Assembly (NCBI GenBank): GCA_020536535.1 | Contig: JAHLWZ010000526.1 | Location: 96,843-160,842 of the forward strand | Direction: 5' to 3' | DNA from: Pelomyxa schiedti | Lineage: Eukaryota; Evosea; Pelobiontida; Pelomyxidae | Length of the DNA: 64,000 nucleotides | In this document: positions 46,347 through 58,705 of the stretch, piece after piece | Position numbering within the stretch: position 1 is the stretch's first letter | How the letters are laid out: each line of letters starts with the position of its first letter | Notes under the pieces: model-generated | What the model was told of the DNA's origin: nothing | What the model saw: the letters and a program-made list of their open reading frames with translations, nothing else | Database searches by the model: none | Position numbers and translations under genes: made by a program

Positions 46347-49300
46347 TCAGTAAAACTGCTGTGGCCCCAGCTTGCCGGTTTTCTCTATGCGTGTAATGAT
46401 GTGCTTTGCATAAGTCACCTTACGCAAAGCTGGGATGTGTGGCTTAATCTTGCTGATCAGGATGTCTCTTTGATCTTCTGTGGCAATGTCCAGTAATTTC
46501 TGAACCACATAGTTGGCAAAAGCATCCTTCACCATGATTAGCATAGGTGCCCCGTCTTGTCGTGGTCCCAATAACTCCATAATCAGGGCTGACCGCTCAG
46601 AAGGATTCGCGAATTGTACGCATTTCTCAACAACGTTACTGATGTAGCGTCAGTGAGTTGTGGTGGGTTGTAAAGTCCTTACCTGGCAAACTTATGTTGA
46701 CTCAACTGCACATACTGTCCAGCTAATTGGGAGATGATGCGTGATTTTTGGTCTGGTTGCCCATGCTCCAAAATATGCTGGATAACGTAGTTGCCATATT
46801 GATCCTGCACTAATATTGGGATATAATTGAGAAGTTCCTCAAGTATAGGTCTCTACTAATATGTTGGAGAAAGAATGGAGAAACACAACGATTACCGTTT
46901 GAACTTCACTGCAGTGCTCTAGAATTCTTTGGATAACACGGCAACCATAGGGATGCTGAGCAAGGTTTCCTACCTGGCCTCGGAAGGAGTCGACAATGAA
47001 CTGAATGTGTTCCGGTCGAACACATTCAATGCACTTTTGAATTACATGATTGCCATTTTGATCTTGCACGCATTTAAGTACTTGACCTGTGCTTTTGTCA
47101 TTCCGTTTCTTAAAGGCACGCACAAACCGTCAAGCTCTCTCACGATCTGTTCTTGCATGTTAACATCAACATGCTCAAGGGCTTTTTGAATGACTCTACA
47201 TCCGTACATTTGTACAGAAAGGGCAACAACTGATCCTTTGAGAGCTTGTGCTAGTTGCTTACGTTGCTCCTCCGTACCTTTTTATACAGTTATTTGAATT
47301 AAATGCCAGGAGTTCAGAAATAACCATGCTCAAAGAATTTCTGAATAACATAATTTCCAAATACGTCGCTTATCAAAGACTGTGCACCCAGAATTATTTC
47401 TTTAAAAACAAGCTGCTTTTCATGCGCACTACAAAGGAGGTAAGACGGTTAAATTTTCTATGGAAATAATCACGTTGCAGATTCAAGTTTTTGTTGAATA
47501 AATCGAGAACCATGCTGGTCCTAGAGCGCAGTTACGAAGGGAAGAAAAAACCGCAAGGCCGCACCTGTGATACTTCAGCAACGTGTCCAATTATATCCTG
47601 TTTTTACCATCACACAAAGGAGAAGTAGAATTGGTCATACCCCAAGAGAAAAATTGCGTCCTTTGTTACTTCGTAATTCATCCAAGAAAGAGCTTGTGGC
47701 AGGAATAAAGTTCGCAGGCTCCTCCCGTCCCCAGGCTGTTAACAGTTGATGTTATTAGCAGGTGGTAGAAAAGAGGTTTCAAAACCAAGATCTTTACGAG
47801 GGGGGAATGCAGGCCGAGGGTACTGCGGTACTTCAATTCCTTGTGAACCCTATATGTAATGTTACCACAGGGGGGAGGATGGGGCGTAATACACACCCTG
47901 TGAATCACTATGTCGATGGGTGCGATAGGTGTTGTGGGCGGCCCCATAGGCGTGTACACATCATGTGGAGTCGCAGTTACAGGAGGAAGTCGTATCGGAA
48001 GAGGATCGCGCGGTAATACATTAGGGGGTGTTGATGGGTAGGCCTGGTATTGATGACCAGGTGATGGGTTCAGAGGCTTACTGGGGAATGTCGTAGCTGG
48101 AATTGAAGGGGGGGGGCTGTATGGCGTATAACCACCCTGGGGAGGTGCTTCAGGAAAATACGTCCCAGGTGGGACAAAATTGGGTGGAAGTGCACTGGGT
48201 TGCTGTAAATATGTTAGATTCCCCACGGCATACAATTCAAACCTGGTTCTCGAAAGACAGCCGTGACATGTTGTCCTCCAGGTAAGTTATTTCATACCCC
48301 GTGGTAGTGGGAGTAGGCTGATATCTAAAGTTACCAGGGGGTGTGGGATCAGGAACCCACAAGGGAGGCTGTGCAGTTGGTTGTTGTGGAGTAAAAATTG
48401 TCTGAGGAGGGGAAAAAGGGGGTCCCGTCTTGAAAGGCTTTCCTGTTGGCATCTGATTAGCTAAGGGGTTCGTCATTGGTTGAATTGGTGGAGTAGCAGT
48501 GGGTACGCGTTTCTGGAAAGGGGGAAAAAGGAAAACGGTCACTCAAATATAAAACGAAACAAGCTGCACCTCGGGCTCTTGACCAACGTCCGGCACAGAA
48601 TCTCCATTAGAGCGCACCTTTTGGTACACCGGTGATGGTGTCCTGGGGAAATCATGTTGAATTTTTTCCAAAACCTAGTGAGGTGAGGAAGAAACATATG
48701 TACTTCCAGAGGGTCAATACAGATTTTGGTTGCACAGAAGCTGTAGTGGGAGAGCCATTAGAATCAGGGTCAAATCCCCACACTTTGTTGTCCTGCCTTG
48801 GTGGCTGCAAAAGGTAAATCACTCTATGGATAAAATAAAAAGTACCATTGGCTTGGCTGGGGAGTTTGCACTTCCACCAACAACGAGCACTTTTTCCTTT
48901 CGTGGTTCTAAAGCAGTAATACTAGCGCCTATCCTTGAATCAGGTTGCCAATTCCAGGCTGCTATGGGTGGGGGAAGGCGATGATCTATGGGCCTACGCG
49001 AGAAGTAGTATTGATGGTAGACGGGATCCTTGTGTTAAATTAATGACAGGTTGTAATTGAGAAGTGCGACCATGCGAAATTCTTGAGAGGTCAAGTCAGC
49101 ATAAATTGGGTCAGGCGTGTGCACTTGCTACAAGAAGGTTAAAAACAAAGCAAAAAACCACAATCAGAAATAGTAAGGCGTGGAGCATTTACGCACATCA
49201 GGAACCAAAGACGGGGGTGCAGAAGTGCTTCGTTGCACCAAATCACCTCTGAAATCATGCTCATCACCAAGAAGATTCACGGGTGGGGGCCTTCCACTAA

Positions 49301-49466
49301 CCAAGCGAGTTGTGTGTGGCGAACTGGGAGTCTTTGCCGTGTTATTGGCAAGGGAGGTGTTACGCGGAGGGGTGTTGTGGACAACGGGAGATTCGTTATC
49401 GTCGTCAACAATGCTAGAAACCCACCGCATTGCGTTGTTTGCGGTGTTTCCTTGTGGCTCCACCAT
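46347..49466 (-). CDS. Pumilio-family RNA-binding protein
   Basis: A sequence-specific 3'-UTR-binding translational repressor. ATG 49466 begins a ~450-residue Pro/Thr/Ser/Asn-rich N-terminus over several exons (for example [20 protein letters not shown], 48540-48240; [20 protein letters not shown]). The Puf repeats run from about 47570 to 46370: GNYVIQKF-type, [89 protein letters not shown]-type, [20 protein letters not shown] and the capping [15 protein letters not shown]. Base-contacting triplets are intact where visible (CR-Q, NH-Q, NY-Q), which indicates ordinary Puf RNA recognition. Stop TGA at 46349-46347. About ten short introns. It is head-to-tail with IFT54 on the minus strand, 193 bp upstream. 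Confidence 0.93.
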
Positions 49467-49914
49467 CCACCCCTTGTGGTCCTGCGTTTGTGTTGGTTTT
49501 ATTTTTTTTTTTTATTCTTTTTGTGATGGTTCGAGATCTGATTTTTTTATGTTTTCTTGCTTTTTTTTTAGGAATTCAAACAGCCAACACAGTTTGAAGT
49601 GCCAACCGGCAATTAACGCCAAGGCAGGGCAACACTGAGAAAAAAGAATAAACAAATAATCAACAGCAGTCGCAGGGAAGGACAACGACTTACGGTGAAG
49701 CTCCAATCCTTTCTTGTTTCACATGTAGTTTTGCCTTCCCCGAAAGACTGATGCCTCTCGAAGAGGCTGGACCAAGCATAAAAAGAATAAAATCAAAACA
49801 TAGACCAAAGAAAATACAAAGGAAAGAAAGATTGACAAGAAAACTGTTTTATTTTTCTTGACCTCCTAGAAATACCAGGACAAGAGGAGAATGGAAAGCA
49901 TCTAGGCTCCTATC

Positions 49915-50565
49915 TCAATAGCCGGTGGCGCCGTCACCCTCGGGTGCGGGCTCGTCAACTGGGGCATCTGTTGGTGTGTCAACTGGGGCATCCGCTGGTG
50001 CTCCCTCTGATCCGTCGGCTGGGGCATCTGCTGGTGCTCCCTCGCCTGTGCCTCCCTCGACGGCTCCGAATGTCTGAATTTGGGGTTTGCCGCCGGTTCC
50101 CTTCTGGACTGTGCCGAGGCTCTCAGCGGTTCTCCTTGGGGCGTCTGTTGCGGTGAAAGGGGATTGTGGGTTAGAGGGCTGTTGTTATCTAGAGATATAA
50201 GAAGAGGGAAAGTACTTGTGGCGTTCTTGATGGCAACACTGTCGGTAACTTGGGTGGCCTTGGCCTTGGGGACGTGGAGGGCGCAGTAGATCTTGCCATC
50301 AAGTCCCTTGAAGTTGGTCAAGTTGAGTTTCAGTTTGCATGTCTCGCCTGTCAAAAGAAAAAAACCCGTTAATCCTCACTCGTCACTAAAGCAAATAGAA
50401 AGGAAAGAGAGAAAACGAGTTGGTGGAGGAGCAAAAGTTACGATACGAAACAAAAAAAAAAAATATACATTTGAAGCAGTCCTTGTGGTAGGTCTTTTCG
50501 ATGGCGTTGAAGGACTCAAGGGGATAGGCGGTCTTTGAGCAAATGGCGCACTTTGCTGACGGCAT
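49915..50565 (-). CDS. Small LIM-domain protein with acidic Pro-Ala-Asp tail
   Basis: A single LIM zinc-binding domain at the N-terminus: MPSAKCAICSKTAYPLESFN, TYHKDCFKC, then after an intron that splits the last Cys codon, ETCKLKLNLTNFKGLDGKIY and CALHVPKAKATQV. The C-x2-C, H-x2-C, C-x2-C and C-x2-H ligands are all present. A second intron (about 50213-50134) leads to a tail of imperfect APADAP / APVDTPTD repeats ending EGDGATGY at TGA 49917-49915. Total about 150 aa. Similar one-LIM small proteins in amoebozoans bind the actin cytoskeleton at the cell edge. The first intron has a long T tract. Confidence 0.93.
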
Positions 50566-50826
50566 TTTAGCGTTATTCGCTTGTCGCTTGGCTTTTCGGT
50601 TTGGTTTTTTATTTGTTTTTTTGATATTTTGTTCCTTTGTTGTTAAAAGCTTTTTAATCCGGTTTCAACGAAATTTCATCGTCCCTTGACGTGGTCCCCT
50701 TCTTCAATTGCTTCGATTAAAAAACAACCCTTGAGCAGACAGACCCAATTATGTGGCCAAGTATAGCCTCGGTGTACAGATCTGGCGATAGATGATTCTA
50801 TTCTATAATTCAAGGTTCGTTTTCGC

Positions 50827-53218
50827 ATGAAGGGCCTCTCGGTGCTGCTGCTGGCGATACCTCTGGTTGCATTTGCCGACGACTTCGCTTCGGCGACGCG
50901 AAACAACGCGAGGGAGTTATTATCTAACGCTTACCGTCGTGCAATCCAATTGGCGTCCGAAGAGAGGTTGATAGCATCAAAGTTTTGTTGTTGACATGTT
51001 GTTTATTATTTTTGTGCTTTCTCCTTTTTGTTTGCTTAGTTATTGGTAAGGTATGAAGAATCTGCTGGGATTTTCGCGGATATAGTGAAAGTGGTGCCTA
51101 GTGTGGAACAAGCATGGATGGATTATGGGAGTGTTTTGGAAATGGCTGGGATGGAGGATAGGGTTGATGAAGTCTACACGCAAGCGGATTCCATTTTGGC
51201 GAGCCCAACTTCAAAAATGAGGTTGTGTGAAACGAGGCTGAAGATGTACATGAAGGCTCCAAAGGGGCCAGAAACCGATTCTGTAGCATCCAATGACAGG
51301 GCTTTTTCAAATGTATTTACTCTCATGAGTGTGGGCTTCTCAGCCATTTGTAGGCGTATGAGCCGTGTAGGGTATCTGCAGTTCTAAATCCAAATTCTCT
51401 GGATGCTCAGTTTTATATGGGATTTCTTCTCAAGTCCCATCACAAGTAGTCTTGTTACTTTGTAGTCCTATGTTCACCATAAAAGATACCACGAAGCACT
51501 TCCCTTTCTTTGGAACACATATAACCTTACTCTAGCTGGCCTATCCTTGCAAAAAACCAGTGTAGACCAACTGATATCGTTTCTCATAGAAAGTACACAA
51601 AAAAGGGGGGAAATGTTGAACCTGACTTCTTGGGGTTTTTTAAAGCTTTCTGGGGCAGCGGGGATTGCTTCCATGCGTTATCTCTACTGAGATCCAATTC
51701 CAACACAATTGACAGTTGTTTCGCCGCTCATATTGTTGGTCACTGCACAAAACACAGTCCCGAAGCTTCCAACTTTCTGAAATCATGTATGTGTGGAACC
51801 CAGAACCCCACATGTGCCACCAGTACACTTTCTCAGCTGGCTACTTGCCCAAGCAAGTATTATCAAGTGGCAACTGGGTGGCAAGGTTCCCTCCCCAGGA
51901 ATGTGGTCATGAAAACTGTAGTCAGTGGGGGTGAAGGCTATGGGAGAAATAGACCTTATTCTGAAATCGAAGGCTTTCCCATGCCCCTGCAATACCTGGA
52001 GAAAGAGTCCTACATTATTGAAATCAGTGATGCGTATGACTTGTTTCCTATTTTCTTCCTTAACCAAACCACAGGCTGCCACACTTTTTCTCTCTTTCCT
52101 ATTTTTCCTTAATCCATGCAGATTTATCGGTGGGGAGAGTGGTGTAGTTTTCGATCGTTGCTTTTTCTATAGTGGTGGTCACGAAGCTAATGCGAGAGTT
52201 AATGAATTACCAGAAGCTCTGTCCCAGAAAATTGTGGAACTGCCATTAGTCTCTGTTGCACTAATGTTCAGCCAAACAGTACTCCCCCGTTTGCTCCATA
52301 CAACTCACCAGTTGTCAGCATAATAACTATTACCATTTCGTTGCTGAAGCTTTGGGACGGCTAATGCTGCTACGTGAGTTTCTTTTGTATACCCCAGATG
52401 GTGAGTCCGTGGTTGTTGCAGTACCAGGGCACAATCGCTTCGTTTCTGAGATTGTAACCCTTTTTGGATTAACGGATCGCATCATCGTAGTTGAGAAGAA
52501 TTACACATTGCACGTTCCCAAACTCTACATTGCTGACTGGCAGCGGCTATCACCTCCACCACCCCAATTTCCTATCGACGAAACAGTGAAGGACCATTAC
52601 CTGTATGACCCTTGGGCTGCATATCAACCCTCCCGGGCTGCTCTCAAGCTTGTTCAACGAGAGATGTGGGGCTGCATAGACAGATTACACCCATTGGACC
52701 CAAAGGAACCTCCTCTAATAATTTTAGTATCACGAGGTGATGTGAGCAGCCGAAATATAATTGGAGAGGTACTTCTCAATTTATATTATTTTATCCCGTC
52801 ACCAACCCCTTGGCTTCTTTCTTTTAAGGAGAAACTACTTTCAACTATGAGGTCTGAATTACCGTCTTATCACGTTGTATCATTTTTGGGCACCTCTCAA
52901 GGAATACTTGAGCAAGCCCGAACTTTCAGAAGAGCCAAGTAATTTTTTTTTTGCACACTTTGCTCCTTCTTACATTTCCTAGACTTGTAGTCTCTGGTCA
53001 TGGTGCATCACTTGCCAATTTAATCTTTTGTACCCCGCGAACTCAAGTACTTCTGTTTCCATTGGAGCCAAACGTTGATCAGAATTTTGGGCACATTGTA
53101 CTCTTCTTCTACTAGAGGGAATATTTAACCCAAAGTAGGTTTCCGCTATGGAACTGGACTTATGGCTGCTACCCATAACTGCGGCTTTTCATCAAAACTT
53201 TACCCTCACGGCCGATAG
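50827..53218 (+). CDS. Secretory-pathway glycosyltransferase, GT61 family (DUF563)
   Basis: A GT61 enzyme, related to EGF-domain O-GlcNAc transferase and plant xylosyl/arabinosyltransferases. A signal peptide starts at ATG 50827 (MKGLSVLLLAIPLVAFADDF). A helical, TPR-like segment follows (VRYEESAGIFADIVKVVPSV, VEQAWMDYGSVLEMAG; about 51040-51480). The catalytic part starts near 51900: HHYHF-like LYHYHFVAEALGRLMLLREF (split by an intron), VVAVPGHNRFVSEIV, DRIIVVEKNYTLHVPKLYIA, PLIILVSRGDVSSRNIIGE, GTSQGILEQARTFRRA, and the family hallmark LVVSGHGASLANLIF, ending at TAG 53216-53218. A TPR-like N-terminal half fused to GT61 is the odd feature. It would act in the ER or Golgi lumen; donor sugar unknown. 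Confidence 0.85.
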
Positions 53219-53390
53219 CCTTCTCGTAACAATGAACACGATACACAAGGCCCTTGCACACCAAAAAGAACACACCCACGACGAACTTTAACAAAAAAAT
53301 AAGAAAAAAAGTTTATTATTGACTCACAACAGTCTTTCCCCATACATTGGTTACATTCAAGTCCTACAGGTCCGGGTGTCAAAGAATCAA

Positions 53391-55831
53391 TCAGGACCAA
53401 ACAGAGGCCATAGGAGCATCCAAAGCTGGGTCAAGAGTTACGCTGAGAATAGCCGGTCCAGCACCACTATCCACATAGGCAAGGGCATCCTGCAAGGCAC
53501 TAGTGATTCCTTCCTTGTCCACACCATAGCAGCACTTGGAACTAGGCTTTGGCTTGGAACTCGGTTCTGCTTCCGGCTCAGTGGCACTTGGAGTGGGACA
53601 GGGTTCCGCTGTGACTGATGTGCATTGGGAACACTTCTGGCCGATTCTGAGGCCCATGGCGCCGTATGCACGGCCCACAGCAGCGAAATCCGGATTGGTA
53701 ATGCCAACGTAGGGCGAATCCCGCATGTGCTGAAGCTTGCTGTTGTCAAATATTATGAACAATATGGGCAGGTGGTACTGTACGGGGTTGGTTGGTACAT
53801 AGTAAATTGGGATGAGCATGGATTAATTTGGAAGGGGTTGCTACTTGTATGGCTGTTCCAAGCTCTTCCAGTGTCATTTGCGCACCACCGTCACCAGTGA
53901 GTCCTGAATAAGGTAAATCCATAATATTCTGTTGGAATTACAGGAGAACCTATGACAGTAGAGTTGGGTTCGGTCATCTTGCATGCAATTGATGAGGGTA
54001 TGCTCCATCCCATTGCTCCCATGTGCACACTATTAATCAATCTTTCCTCCCCTGTGAACCTCAAGAAGTGGGCGGCCCAAACTAAGTAATTTTAGTGTGA
54101 AAAGGAGTTCGCAACTTTCTATACTAGTGTTATCCCCGATATCAAGGCACTACAGAAGGAAAAGTAAGTAAAAATATGGCACAGGTAACAGGAACCAACC
54201 AATCGTGAATTTGTGCGCTTTTTCAGTTGCTTGTGTAAAGCAATAAGAAATTTTATAGGGTGCGCATAGTGATCAGAAAAATGCTTGCTCATGGCACGGT
54301 ACTCCTTCATAAACGAAACCTACATAAAAAGTTCGAAAAAGGAAAAAAGGGCAAACGTGCACCTTCATTCTTTGGGCTTCTGTCAAAAATTCCATTTGTT
54401 TAGGTGATTCAACCTTAGCTGGAAAACGATTAAGAAGGGAGTTCACGGATTCACTGATGTTGCCCACAACCGCTGATTCAGTTGTGAAGGGTATCAAAGT
54501 AGACGAGCAGCAACATATGCCAATAACTTTCCTAATCTGATTTCCGTCCGATGACATAGTGAACGGACTTAAATTGGAAACGCCAATGCTGAGCACATAA
54601 GAAGCTTTGTTGATCACTGACAATGAAATCTCAGAAGCCTGGATTGGGTTATTGGACTGTCTTGCACTGCAGCTCATACCGGTAAGCCAAATATTCCTAG
54701 TACTCCAATGACGTTCGGATGGCTGTCCGACACGACACCTTTGCCATCCAACTCATACAACACGGGTGCCTGTAAATTTTCCGCCAGTTGTGCAATATAC
54801 TTCCCACTTCCACGTGCCCTCAAGCCCACAGCAATTACCAGATTCTATGACTCAGAGTTATTGGAATACTCGTAAGAGTGATACAACATGTTGGAGGGAT
54901 GCTTTAAGTATTTCTGCCACTTTATCTAGCAAGTTATCATCAGGATGTACGAGTTGCATTGGATTCTCCCATGATTTCAGTTGAAGAGCCTGGTTCAATT
55001 GTTAGACAGTACATCTTTTGAGGGCAATACCTTTTCAAATACTGAACTTGAGGAAATGTCATAACTCCAAAAATCTCGAGGCACAGAAATGTGGACAACA
55101 TCGTGAAAGGTAGACGCCTTCACAAAAGCTTCCTATAGCAAATATTGTTACAAAACATTCATCCACAAACGAAAAAGAAACAAAAGGTGGAAGGAAAACC
55201 CTGCGCACCAAAAGTACAGATGGAAGGGCCTCAGGGTGAGACACTGAAACACTTGATAGAGTAACAGCTTGAACAACTTTTGCTTGGTCAGTAAATTGGA
55301 ACTCACGACTGAATCCACGACGGCGCTGTATGAAAGTTGGGTCAGATAACATTTGAATGCGATTAGTAACACACTGATGGAAGGTCACCAGAAATGCAAA
55401 CAACAGGTGCATGATCAGTATGTGCATCAGCCAACCCCGCAACAGCATTAACAAGACCTTTTTCCAAAAGAATACCAAGCATTAATAAAACAAAAAGCAC
55501 TTAACAGATATACCAAAAAAAAAAAGCTTAACAACACAAAATTGTTCTATATATAGACACAATACTAGAAATGCATACCAGGACCAGCAGTCACCACACA
55601 GAGTGAACAATGACCAGTCAACTTGGCTTCAGCAGAGGCAGCAAATGCAGCATTACATTCGTTTCGTACGACAACAAAATCAATGGGCGGGGCCGAGCCT
55701 CGAACCTCCGACTTCTTCCTCGACTCGAACGCGGTTACGAGCGGCGTGATTGGCCCGCCTAGGTACCCATAAGCCCGTTGCACGCCGTGCCTCGCGAAGA
55801 ACTCCACCACAAAGTCCGCTGCAGTCTTCAT
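53391..55831 (-). CDS. Thiamine-pyrophosphate-dependent enzyme (acetolactate synthase / pyruvate oxidase-like)
   Basis: A ThDP enzyme of the acetohydroxyacid synthase/pyruvate oxidase/decarboxylase superfamily. The ATG chosen is 55831 (MKTAADFVVEFFARHGVQRA). PYR domain: YGYLGGPITPLVTAFESRKK and the catalytic Glu in VVVRNECNAAFAASAEAKLT, then VVTAGPGLVNAVAGLADAHT. Central domain: PVLYELDGKGVVSDSHPNVI (about 54770-54710). The PP domain has the ThDP motif LTGDGGAQMTLEELGTA (about 53900-53850) and IFDNSKLQHM; GDG and the trailing Asn are intact. After RAYGAMGLRIG a ~35-residue insert rich in Cys, Pro and Glu (CSQCTSVTAEPCPTP...) precedes GITSALQDALAYVDSGAGPA and the end. Substrate unknown; the family is mostly bacterial, plant or fungal. 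Several introns prove a eukaryotic gene. Confidence 0.85.
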
Positions 55832-56257
55832 TTTCAATTTGTGAAACACAGTGATGTCGAGCCCTTGGACACAATGAGGGAGAAGTTACCCCATCACGGT
55901 GACGAGGCCGTTACTACGATCCCTCTTCAGTGGCCAATAATCAAGCGGAACAAAAAAAAAACAGAGTGATCAGATTCAGAAATCTGGAGAAAAAAAGGGC
56001 ACTCTCAAACCTCAGCACCTGATTTTTTTTTCGCTGCTGTTGTTGAGCGTTGTGCCGGACTGATCAAAGAAAGAAAAAAAAAAAAAACAAAAAACCAAGC
56101 GAGGGCAACACCTCAGTGGCGGTTCGCCTTCGAATTTTATTACTATAAAAAAAAATTTCCCCTCGAACGTCGTGTTGGGTCTTTTACTTTTTTTAAAAAA
56201 AAAAATTGCATTAACCAAGGGACTATTGGGGCAGAATAGGCAGTAACAGGGGAGGGA

Positions 56258-58699
56258 ATGGACGGGACGGGAGGGGGAGCACAGAATATGATAGTGAATG
56301 GGGACGATGACCCAGCACAGGTTGGTGAGTTGGAAGTGAAGGGTGGAAAAGTCAAGAAGTGGTCCAGAATGTTGACTGTGTTGGAGAACGGCGTTGTGAG
56401 GTGCTTCATTTCCCCGGTTGGTGTCCTGGTTCTTTGTTCTTTCTTTCTTTCCTTCTGTTATGCTTCTTCAACTCTTTTATGTTTGTTTGTGTGACCTGAT
56501 TGCACAGACTGAACCTGAAGCTTTGTCGGCCTCTTTGGATGTTTGGCGTTTAAAAGTGTGCCAAAAATACTCTTCCTCTCTTTTTTTTATGTTAAAATTC
56601 CTAGGAATTGGATAAGAAGGAGTGCCCTAAAACAGCTCCGTTTGGATTCCGACTATGCAATCCAAACGACAAAAAACCAAAAGACATATTCATGTGTTGT
56701 GTGTCCCAAGAGGAACTCAATATGTGGGTAAATTCCTTAGAAGCTGCCATACAAATAGGTTATTAAGCTTCGGCCTCTCAAACGTTTGTGACTCCTTCCT
56801 GTAGCGAGCCCAATTTTATTTGGGGTACCTTTGTGGATTGGTTTCAAAAAATCTGGGTCTCATTGCCCGGCACCCATCCAAAAAGCCCTTGAATACCTTG
56901 ATTCACATGACGGTTTGTACTTCGTCTCCTGGTGTCGTATTCGTACTTATATTTTATGTAGCCGTTTCAGCCAATGGCATCTTTCGAATTTCCGCAACTG
57001 GATCTGTTGTTCAAACGCTTAAGGAGCAATTCAATAAAGGTCATTCCCTCCTCTCACTTATGTATCCAACATTTCAAAAGGGGTTGTTCCTGATTTTGAA
57101 ACGTTTTCCGAACCTCATCCAGCTGCAAATATTCTAAAACTTTATCTCAGGGAGCTGCCAGATCCTCTCTTAACATTTGACTTATTTGATTCATTCGTTG
57201 AAGCAACAAGTAGTTTTCTGGTATCTAACAAAAAAGTAACATATCCAAAGAATCTGGAACGGCTGTTGCCGAGAAACTCACCGCATTAGTCACTAAGCTA
57301 CCTCATGTAAATAGGTTCACACTGTACTGCCTAATGTCGTACTTGACCAAAGTTCTTTTCCCTCAATTAATAATGTATGACAAGGGACCAATGAATAAAG
57401 TGCTCCACTTTTAGGTATCTGCCCGCAGTAGTGAGAATCTTATGACATCCCGCAATCTTGCTGTTGTATTTGGCCCTACAATTCTACGGCCACGAGAGGA
57501 AACTATGGCTATTGCTGCCAACTCTGAGGGCATTAATTACGTTTGTGAATCGATGATTAATAGCTTTGATACCATTTTTGCGGTATGGAAGCTTTACTTT
57601 GCCCATTTCATACCAATAGAAAAAAGGGTGTTCCAAAGGAGATAGCTGATTGGGAACTTGTATGTGCACTTTATTTTCCTTGTACTAAGAACCATTAGAA
57701 ACAAAAAGAAAAAGCAGCCCTCAAAGCCAGTGCTGCCACTGCTGCAACCCCTAGCGCTCCTCAATTACCACCAACTACAGCAACAGCAACAGCGACAGCA
57801 ACAACAACCTCCACAACTACTACACCCTCAGCTGCACCAGCATCAACTACTCCTGAGGATACTACAAGCAAATTGAGAGATTCTGATAAAGCTCTTAGAG
57901 AATCAGGCAAGGTAACTTCTTCTGCAAGGGACTCTGACAAAGCTCTAGCCAAGGCAATGAAAAAGGAAAAAGAAAGAAAGGAAAAGGAAGAAAAGGAACG
58001 GAGAGAGAAAGAAGAACGAGAAAAGAAAGAAAGAGAGGAAGCTGAGCGGAAAGCCAAAAAGGAAGCGGCTAAGGCAGAGAAGAGAGACAAAAAGGATAAA
58101 ATAGGAGAGAAGAGGAAAAATAGTGAGTCTCCAGGGCCCGAGCAACACATTATGGACCCACAACCACCTCCACAAGTCACAACTTCCACACCACCCCTCA
58201 AGCCCTCACAGCCTATGATAGCCCTGATACAACCCGGAGCTGTTAAACTGAAGCCCCTAACTGACCGGCAAAGCCCGGCACCCGAAAACCGGCAACCCGG
58301 TGGCCGCCCAGTCAATTCAGCAGAAAAAACAGAATCACCCAGAAACACAAATCCAGCACTGCCCCACCCTTCAATTACATCAGCTGCCCTGCGCGGAAGT
58401 GGCGGACTTGCTTCCACTGGAGTCTCGCTCAGTTCTCCGGCACTGATAGCCCCAGGTTCAGTAGTTCTCCGCAAAACCACCGTGCCTGTGACAAAGAAAG
58501 AGGGAGGTGATGCACCACTCTCTGAACTTCAAATGAAGCTTGCAAAGCGAAAGTAAGTGCAAGCTCAGTTTCCCATTTACTAACATTCTACAAAAAACAA
58601 AGGGAAGGCACAGCAACCGCAACATCACCACCAACAGCCACAACAGCACCAACAACATCAACAGAGGCAACAACCACCGAGGCATCAAATAGCAGCTAA
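56258..58699 (+). CDS. PH domain RhoGAP
   Basis: An inactivator of Rho-family GTPases with a lipid-binding PH domain. From ATG 56258: PH domain GELEVKGGKVKKWSRMLTVL, VVRCFISP, TEPEALSASLDVWRLK, FGFRLCNP, IFMCCVSQEELNMWVNSLEA (to about 56755). RhoGAP domain: FGVPLWIGFKKSG, arginine finger in NGIFRISATGSVVQTLKEQF, LKLYLRELPDPLLTF, VNRFTLYCLMSYLTKV, TSRNLAVVFGPTILRP (56820-57600), all catalytic features present. The C-terminal third is Ala/Thr low complexity, then a strongly charged Lys/Glu helix (EKERKEKEEKERREKEEREK, 57965-58080) and a Pro-rich region. An intron with GTAAGT and a TACTAAC branch site at about 58555-58601 leads to a Thr/Ala tail ending TAA 58697-58699. If that intron is retained, the stop is at 58556. 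Confidence 0.92.
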
Positions 58700-58705
58700 A
58701 AAAAA

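Noticed and set aside
53391-55831. Bacterial contamination suggested by the ThDP and RPH-like enzymes
   Set aside because: Both genes contain several short GT-AG introns and are flanked by clearly eukaryotic genes on the same contiguous sequence.
57761-58480. 239-codon minus-strand frame
   Set aside because: Antisense of the low-complexity charged tail of the PH-RhoGAP gene; Phe/Ser/Leu runs mirror Lys/Glu codons.
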